DNA of 51,754 nucleotides. Source: an uncultured Eudoraea sp. (lineage in GTDB: Bacteria > Bacteroidota > Bacteroidia > Flavobacteriales > Flavobacteriaceae). Within the stretch, counting starts at the first letter, position 1; every line of letters starts with the position of its first letter. The position numbers and the translations under genes are program-made. Location: contig NZ_CAMYIP010000117.1 in assembly GCF_947258525.1 (NCBI RefSeq), positions 1 through 51,754 on the forward strand, in the 5' to 3' direction. Of this stretch, positions 46,837 through 51,754 are shown piece by piece. The notes below the pieces were generated by a model, which made no database searches, was not told the origin of the DNA, and saw only the letters and a list, made by a program, of their open reading frames with translations.

Positions 46837-49800
46837 TTAGTTGCCATCCGGAACAATGGATGAATTTCGTTGTGCTTCTTTCGATTTTATTATGGCCAAT
46901 TCCCCCTTGGCGTCAGCCACGATCTGATCATAATCGCCAAAATTTGCAATTACACTTTCCAAAATATAGGTTGCCTGATACGCGTCATCGAGGGCATAAT
47001 AATTCTTTGCCATAATAATCAGACCCTTACCCCCCCATTCTTTAAAGGCCGCATAATCTCTTGCCAATTTTTGCACTGAATTATTTGATTCCTCAAAAGA
47101 ACCGGCTTCTTGTTTAAAATAAGCGTCATAGTATAAAGCTTCTGCGGCTAATCCTCCACTGGCAATTTTCAAAACTTCGGCATAGGCCATCTCTGCTCTT
47201 TCTTCATTTCCGGTAGCTATAGCAGATCTTGCGATCATGATTTGTGCATCACTTTTAATTCTATCGTCTATATTTTCTGTTTCCAATACCTTTTCTGCAT
47301 AAGATATAGTCTGGTCATAATTATTTTGCTCGTAATACCCCTTCATAAGATTTGATTGGGCAAAGGTTCTGTTCTGTGGAATATCTGCAATTGATTCTAA
47401 TCGCTGCAGAAATGGAAGCGCAGAGGTATAGTTTTTATTTCCAATATAAATCTCACATACCCTGGTAAGGGCCTGTTCTGAATATTCACTGGCACCACTG
47501 TTTGCAACATATGTATAAGCCGGAAGCGCCTTATCTTTATCTCCTTTCGCAAAATATAACTGGGCTAGCTTAAAATTGGCATTTATAGCATGTAATCCGT
47601 TTGGGAAATCTCTGATATAGTTTTCATATCCCTTAATTGCCGCTTCTTTCCTGCCCTGGAGGTTTTGTTTATCGGCGGATTCATAACTGGCATTATCCAG
47701 TTCGGTGTCAGACACCTCAACAAAATCTAATCCTTCTACCCATCGGGCAAACTCACTAACCTGACCGGTATCTACATAAATTAGTTTAGCTGTAGCTACC
47801 GCCTGAATTGCTTCCTGTGAGTTGGGGTAATCGCGTACTACTGTTTTAAACTTGCTTAAAGCCAATTCATTTTTGCTGGAATTATAAAACACAAGTCCTT
47901 GTCTTAGCAATGCCCGGGGTACCAAAGTGCTTCCTGGATAATCTTTAATTAACCGGTCATAAGTTTCCAATCCGATTGCCTCCTGGTTTTCTTTAATATA
48001 GGAATTGCCCAATTCAAATAAGGCATCATCTTTTAAACTGGATTTGGAATACCTTGAAATAAAACCGTTGAGTTCCTCAATTTTTGTAGCACTCCTATCA
48101 ATAAAACCGTAACTAATAGCTTTTTGAAAAGCTGCATAGTCCTTCTCCGAACTGGCAGATTGCAAAACTTTATTATAGGATTCAATAGCAGGCCAGTATT
48201 TGCTTGTTACGAAATAACAATCGCCCAGGCGCACATTTGCATCATTTTTTTTGTCGATATCCGCTCCTTTATCGGCATATGCCTTGTAATAAGAAATTGC
48301 ATTATTGTAGTCTTTTAGTTTAAAATAGGTATACCCCAGGTTATAATCTAAATCATTGGCTTCTTCTGTAAGCGATGCCGAAGGATTACTTTTAAATAGA
48401 AGAAAGTCGGCAAGGGCATCCTCAAAAGCGTTTAGCAAATATTGCGATTCTGCCTTCCAATATCTTGCACGTGCTTCGAACAATCTATCAGGTGCATTAT
48501 TTAAGGATTTGGTGAACAAGGCATGTGCAGATGCATAATCTGTTTCCATAAACAGTTCAACGCCTCGATAGAAGGTTACCTTCTGATAGGTTGCTTTACT
48601 GGCGAAACTACTATTCTCTTCTAATAAGGCCAGGGCCCCTTCAAAGTTCTTAGAGGTAATATAGGAATCAACCAATAATTCCTGTATTTCCTTGGAATGA
48701 GTATCATTGGGATAAGTTTCCAGATAAGCGGACAGCACTTTTGGAACCGCTTCATACGGATTCCCAATTTCATAGCTCAATCGTGCATAATTAAGATAAG
48801 CATCCTTTTGAATTTCAGCATTAAACTCCATCTGGGAAGCATTTCTGAAAGCATTCAATGCTTCCTGCTTCTTTTCAAGGTTCAAATAACATTCTGCCAA
48901 ATGGTAATATGCATTTTGAGCAACTCCATTATTTCCATCAATTATTTTATTGAATTGGCCAATGGCGTTTGCGTAGTCTTCTTGTTTATAGTAACAATAG
49001 CCTAATAAATAGTGATCGGTATTGCTCCACCTGCCACGTTTCCCCTTATAAGATTCCAAATAGGGTATTGCATTTGCATATTGCTGCAAATTAAAATAAC
49101 TCTCTCCAATAATTTTGTTTAGTTCAGAAACTTCCTGCCGGTCAGATTTTGTTAATTGTGATTTAGCCAGTTCTATTGCCTCCTCAAATTTTCCAAGCTT
49201 GAAATTCATATCAGCCTGATAATAAGAAAGCTTCTCGCTTAGCAATTCCTGATCTGCTATCTGGTCAAAACGTTCATTAGCGCCCTCATAATCATCTTGC
49301 TGATAGGCTATATACCCTAGATAATATTTGGCCTGAGAGCCATAGGTGGCCGAGGTGGTTACCCTGCTTAAAAAACGTTCTGCCTCTTTGGGTTTTTTAG
49401 AACTGAACAAGGAATACCCCATATTAAAATTGAACCGGTCTTTTTCCTGATCCGAAATAGAATTTTGGTCTACCTTTTTATACCACTTCAGGGCATAAGG
49501 GTATTTTCCATTTTCAAAATAATAGTCAGCAACATCCATAAAAGCAGAATTTCTTTTAGTGGAAGTTGGATAGTTGGCTACAAAGCTTTCCATTAATCTG
49601 TCTGCTCCAAGCTGGTTTAGTCTTACTGCGGCGTTAGCCACGTAATAGGCACTATTGGCTTCTGTTTCAAAATCTGTGGTACTAGTCTGTACTTTTTCAA
49701 AGATGGTCTGAGCTGCCTGATATTGCTTATTATTGTACAAAGCCAGGGCGTCCTGATACTGTTTTTGATGATGTGTATAAATTTTTGATTCCTGGGTATA

Positions 49801-49857
49801 TCCGGAAATAACAAAAACAATGAAATACAGAAGTAAGGCGGTTTTTTTCTTTCGCAT
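46837..49857 (-). CDS. Large secreted tetratricopeptide-repeat protein
   Basis: The 1006-residue protein has a signal peptide (MRKKKTALLLYFIVFVISGY, ending TQ) and is otherwise almost wholly TPR helices, for example YQDALALYNNKQYQAAQTIF near the N-terminus, YLGYIAYQQDDYEGANERFD, and ELGNSYIKENQEAIGLETYD. I count well over fifteen repeats. Periplasmic TPR arrays serve as scaffolds. Its linkage to the plugless barrel downstream suggests that they form one envelope complex. Some annotations of relatives use OMP-assembly lipoprotein names, but there is no lipobox cysteine here. Confidence 0.9.
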   Translation of the reverse strand: MRKKKTALLLYFIVFVISGYTQESKIYTHHQKQYQDALALYNNKQYQAAQTIFEKVQTSTTDFETEANSAYYVANAAVRLNQLGADRLMESFVANYPTSTKRNSAFMDVADYYFENGKYPYALKWYKKVDQNSISDQEKDRFNFNMGYSLFSSKKPKEAERFLSRVTTSATYGSQAKYYLGYIAYQQDDYEGANERFDQIADQELLSEKLSYYQADMNFKLGKFEEAIELAKSQLTKSDRQEVSELNKIIGESYFNLQQYANAIPYLESYKGKRGRWSNTDHYLLGYCYYKQEDYANAIGQFNKIIDGNNGVAQNAYYHLAECYLNLEKKQEALNAFRNASQMEFNAEIQKDAYLNYARLSYEIGNPYEAVPKVLSAYLETYPNDTHSKEIQELLVDSYITSKNFEGALALLEENSSFASKATYQKVTFYRGVELFMETDYASAHALFTKSLNNAPDRLFEARARYWKAESQYLLNAFEDALADFLLFKSNPSASLTEEANDLDYNLGYTYFKLKDYNNAISYYKAYADKGADIDKKNDANVRLGDCYFVTSKYWPAIESYNKVLQSASSEKDYAAFQKAISYGFIDRSATKIEELNGFISRYSKSSLKDDALFELGNSYIKENQEAIGLETYDRLIKDYPGSTLVPRALLRQGLVFYNSSKNELALSKFKTVVRDYPNSQEAIQAVATAKLIYVDTGQVSEFARWVEGLDFVEVSDTELDNASYESADKQNLQGRKEAAIKGYENYIRDFPNGLHAINANFKLAQLYFAKGDKDKALPAYTYVANSGASEYSEQALTRVCEIYIGNKNYTSALPFLQRLESIADIPQNRTFAQSNLMKGYYEQNNYDQTISYAEKVLETENIDDRIKSDAQIMIARSAIATGNEERAEMAYAEVLKIASGGLAAEALYYDAYFKQEAGSFEESNNSVQKLARDYAAFKEWGGKGLIIMAKNYYALDDAYQATYILESVIANFGDYDQIVADAKGELAIIKSKEAQRNSSIVPDGN

Positions 49858-50008
49858 AATGTTCTCTAGCTGTTAAGAAGTACCGTAATTTTCCATAATA
49901 ACGTCAAATATTGTAACGAAGTATATCAGACAACTAAATAATAGAAATTTACTTCTTGTAAGCTCTAATTAAGCAGGAACTTATTACTTTTATATCAACA
50001 TTTAAAAT

Positions 50009-50692
50009 ATGACTGAAAGTATTCTGAATCTGAAAGATGTAGCGGTTTTCCAAAAGGATAACATGGTGCTCAACGAAATTTCCCTTGAGGTAAAAAAAGG
50101 TGAGTTTGTATATCTGATCGGTAAAACCGGAAGTGGTAAAAGCAGTCTTATGAAAACCCTTTACGCAGATCTTCCGCTATTAGAAGGAAATGGGCGAATA
50201 GTAGGGTTCAACCTGAAAACACTTGAAGAAAAGGATATCCCTTTTTTAAGACGCAAACTTGGGATAGTTTTCCAGGATTTTAAATTGCTACCGGATAGAA
50301 ATGTAAACAAAAATCTGTTGTTCGTACTTAAAGCTACCGGTTGGAAGGATCCGGAAAAAATGGATGCCAAAATTGAGGAAGTGTTGGATAAGGTGGGAAT
50401 GAAGACCAAGGGTTTTAAATTCCCACATGAATTATCTGGCGGGGAACAGCAGCGAATTGCTATCGCAAGGGCATTGTTAAATGATCCGGAAATTATTCTT
50501 GCCGATGAACCCACCGGTAACCTGGATCCTCAAACAAGCGTGGAGGTGATGAAAGTACTTCAGGAAATAAATAAGGCCGGGAGAACCATCCTCATGGCTA
50601 CCCATGATTATGCTTTGCTGCTTAAATATCCCTCCAAAACCCTGAAATGTGATGGGGCCAAAGTATTCGAAGTTGTTCAGAAAGCAGTATAG
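50009..50692 (+). CDS. ftsE: Cell-division ATP-binding protein FtsE
   Basis: The 227-residue ATPase has Walker A IGKTGSGKSSLM (about 37-48), Q-loop VFQDFKLLPDRNV, signature LSGGEQQRIAIARALL (about 143) and Walker B IILADEPTGNLDP, with the FtsE-type Q-loop LLPDRNV. FtsE works with FtsX to trigger peptidoglycan hydrolases at the septum. No ftsX is adjacent: the next gene is a lipoprotein. In Flavobacteriia the partner is often elsewhere. Confidence 0.92.
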   Translation: MTESILNLKDVAVFQKDNMVLNEISLEVKKGEFVYLIGKTGSGKSSLMKTLYADLPLLEGNGRIVGFNLKTLEEKDIPFLRRKLGIVFQDFKLLPDRNVNKNLLFVLKATGWKDPEKMDAKIEEVLDKVGMKTKGFKFPHELSGGEQQRIAIARALLNDPEIILADEPTGNLDPQTSVEVMKVLQEINKAGRTILMATHDYALLLKYPSKTLKCDGAKVFEVVQKAV

Positions 50693-50901
50693 AATTCGAA
50701 GACTTCAAACAACTTCAAAACCATTTCCTTACCAATAATTAATTGGGGTTTTACAAAATAAATATGCTATATTTAACAAGATGTAGCAGCATGACTATTA
50801 TGAGAGGGTAAATCTGGTAAACCAGAAAGTTCGGCTTAGCAGATTTTATAGTTGAATATAAACTGCTGTTATATCAATTAAATCAACCTAACAAACTAAT
50901 A

Positions 50902-51754
50902 ATGAAAATAACTAAAGTATTATTTGCCTCCGCCCTGCTCCTTACATTTTCGTGTAAGCAGGAAAAACCCAAACAGGATGTAGCAGAAGCAATTGAAATC
51001 CGCCAATGGAAACCTGAAGACACCAGAAGTTTAACAGGCCTCACAGTTGAACGAGGACTTAAAGAAAAAACTACACTTGCTACTCCCGGATATGTAATGA
51101 TTGTACCCCCGGAAAGTACCAAATCACATCTAATTAATCTCGATGGCGAAGTGGTTCATAGCTGGGTAGGGGAATTAGCTATAGTTAATAACTATTTAAA
51201 AGAGAATGGTAACCTTGTTAGGTTAGAAGTTGATCCGGACTTCCCAACATTCGCAGCAGGAGGACAAGCAGGAAGAATAAGGGAATACGACTGGGATGGG
51301 AATATCTTGTGGGATTTTGAATGGGCGGATGAGGATGAACTTATACATCATGATATTGAATTAATGCCTAACGGGAATATTCTGGCCATTTCTTACGAAG
51401 CCAAATCCCAGGAAGAGGCTATTGCTGCGGGAAGAGACCCTGAACACGTTACCAAAGCCGGACTTTGGCCAGACAAAATCATAGAAATAAAGCCATCCGG
51501 AAAGACCGGCGGTGAAATTGTATGGGAATGGCATATGTGGGATCATTTGGTTCAAGACCAGGACCCTACAAAAAACAACTATGGGGTTTTGGCTGAAAAT
51601 CCACGTAAAATAAACTTTAATGTATTTTCGGAAATATTACCCCCAATGACCGAAGAACAGGTGCAACAAGGGATAAAAATGGGCATGATGACGGCAAATG
51701 CCACTCCGGATAACCAGCATTCCGACTTTACCCATACTAATGCTATTGCCTATA
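50902..51754 (+). CDS. Arylsulfotransferase (ASST)-like lipoprotein, N-terminal part (runs off right edge)
   Basis: The frame starts at ATG 50902 (MKITKVLFASALLLTFSCKQ) with a lipoprotein signal and Cys18. About 284 codons are present. The sequence TPGYVMIVPPESTKSHLINL, EVVHSWVGEL and IREYDWDGNILWDFEW, followed by HHDIELMPNGNILAISYE, matches the beta-propeller arylsulfotransferase family (ASST/Arylsulfotran_2), whose blades carry W-DxxG-type repeats. The catalytic His positions cannot all be checked because the gene is cut. ASST transfers sulfate between phenols; many Bacteroidota relatives are uncharacterised. Confidence 0.88.
   Translation, partial: MKITKVLFASALLLTFSCKQEKPKQDVAEAIEIRQWKPEDTRSLTGLTVERGLKEKTTLATPGYVMIVPPESTKSHLINLDGEVVHSWVGELAIVNNYLKENGNLVRLEVDPDFPTFAAGGQAGRIREYDWDGNILWDFEWADEDELIHHDIELMPNGNILAISYEAKSQEEAIAAGRDPEHVTKAGLWPDKIIEIKPSGKTGGEIVWEWHMWDHLVQDQDPTKNNYGVLAENPRKINFNVFSEILPPMTEEQVQQGIKMGMMTANATPDNQHSDFTHTNAIAY

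Noticed and set aside
50813-50826. Small palindrome TCTGGTAAACCAGA between ftsE and the ASST-like gene
   Set aside because: It is short, lacks a T tract and matches no known operator; too weak to list as a regulatory site.

Overview
The window is chromosomal DNA of a member of the Bacteroidota, almost certainly family Flavobacteriaceae. The evidence is AT-rich, A-rich leaders without Shine-Dalgarno sequences, -7 promoter elements of the TAnnTTTG type, a fused SecDF, a Rho with a long N-terminal insertion, a SusC-type TonB-dependent receptor, type IX secretion (CHU_C/type B) sorting domains, and several families largely confined to this phylum (BT_3928-type DoxX, DUF1599, DUF3667, DUF4293, DUF2911). 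No phage, insertion sequence, integrase, CRISPR array or rRNA operon was seen. This is core genome with a nutrient-acquisition locus cut by the left edge.

Layout, left to right. 1-4362: truncated SusC-like receptor and a one-protein propeller/Y_Y_Y/LuxR-type regulator. 4447-8077: minus-strand operon DUF1599, DoxX-like, tpiA, prmA, clpS. 8191-10640: folP, cdaA (c-di-AMP synthase), DUF3667. 10655-13166: truA overlapping an ABC exporter. 13316-16773: phosphoesterase, DUF4293, rho, rpsT. 16813-17098: two identical tRNA-Glu genes with a clear promoter. 17126-21643: proS, a Gly/Trp- and Ser/Arg-rich lipoprotein, a FadL-like porin. 21689-25048: two paralogous type IX secretion cargo proteins. 25155-29845: folE, cysS, yidD, lgt, a DUF192 lipoprotein, a GNAT acetyltransferase. 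29883-31912: small membrane proteins, a double-NBD ATPase, and a broken cold-shock gene. 32038-38993: secDF, mdh, a small secreted protein, gyrB. 39142-43773: SLC13 transporter, asnB, DUF2911, a small secreted protein. 43828-49857: OmpA-type protein, plugless outer-membrane barrel, 1006-residue TPR protein. 50009-end: ftsE and the start of an arylsulfotransferase-like lipoprotein.

Functionally the window is rich in envelope biogenesis: Lgt, YidD, SecDF, FtsE, the MsbA-like exporter, the OmpA protein, FadL-like barrel, TPR/barrel pair and T9SS cargo. The rest is translation (ProS, CysS, TruA, S20, tRNA-Glu), folate/pterin synthesis (FolP, FolE), central metabolism (TpiA, Mdh, AsnB), information processing (Rho, GyrB) and c-di-AMP signalling.

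Two genes look damaged. prmA has an in-frame amber codon at codon 8, where the family has Tyr. A cspA-like gene at 31752-31912 has lost about 30 bp with a frameshift, removing its second RNA-binding motif. The least explained items are the repeat-rich lipoprotein (with a 71-nt exact direct repeat), the TPR/plugless-barrel pair and the double-NBD ATPase whose first site is degenerate. I saw no convincing wholly new system.
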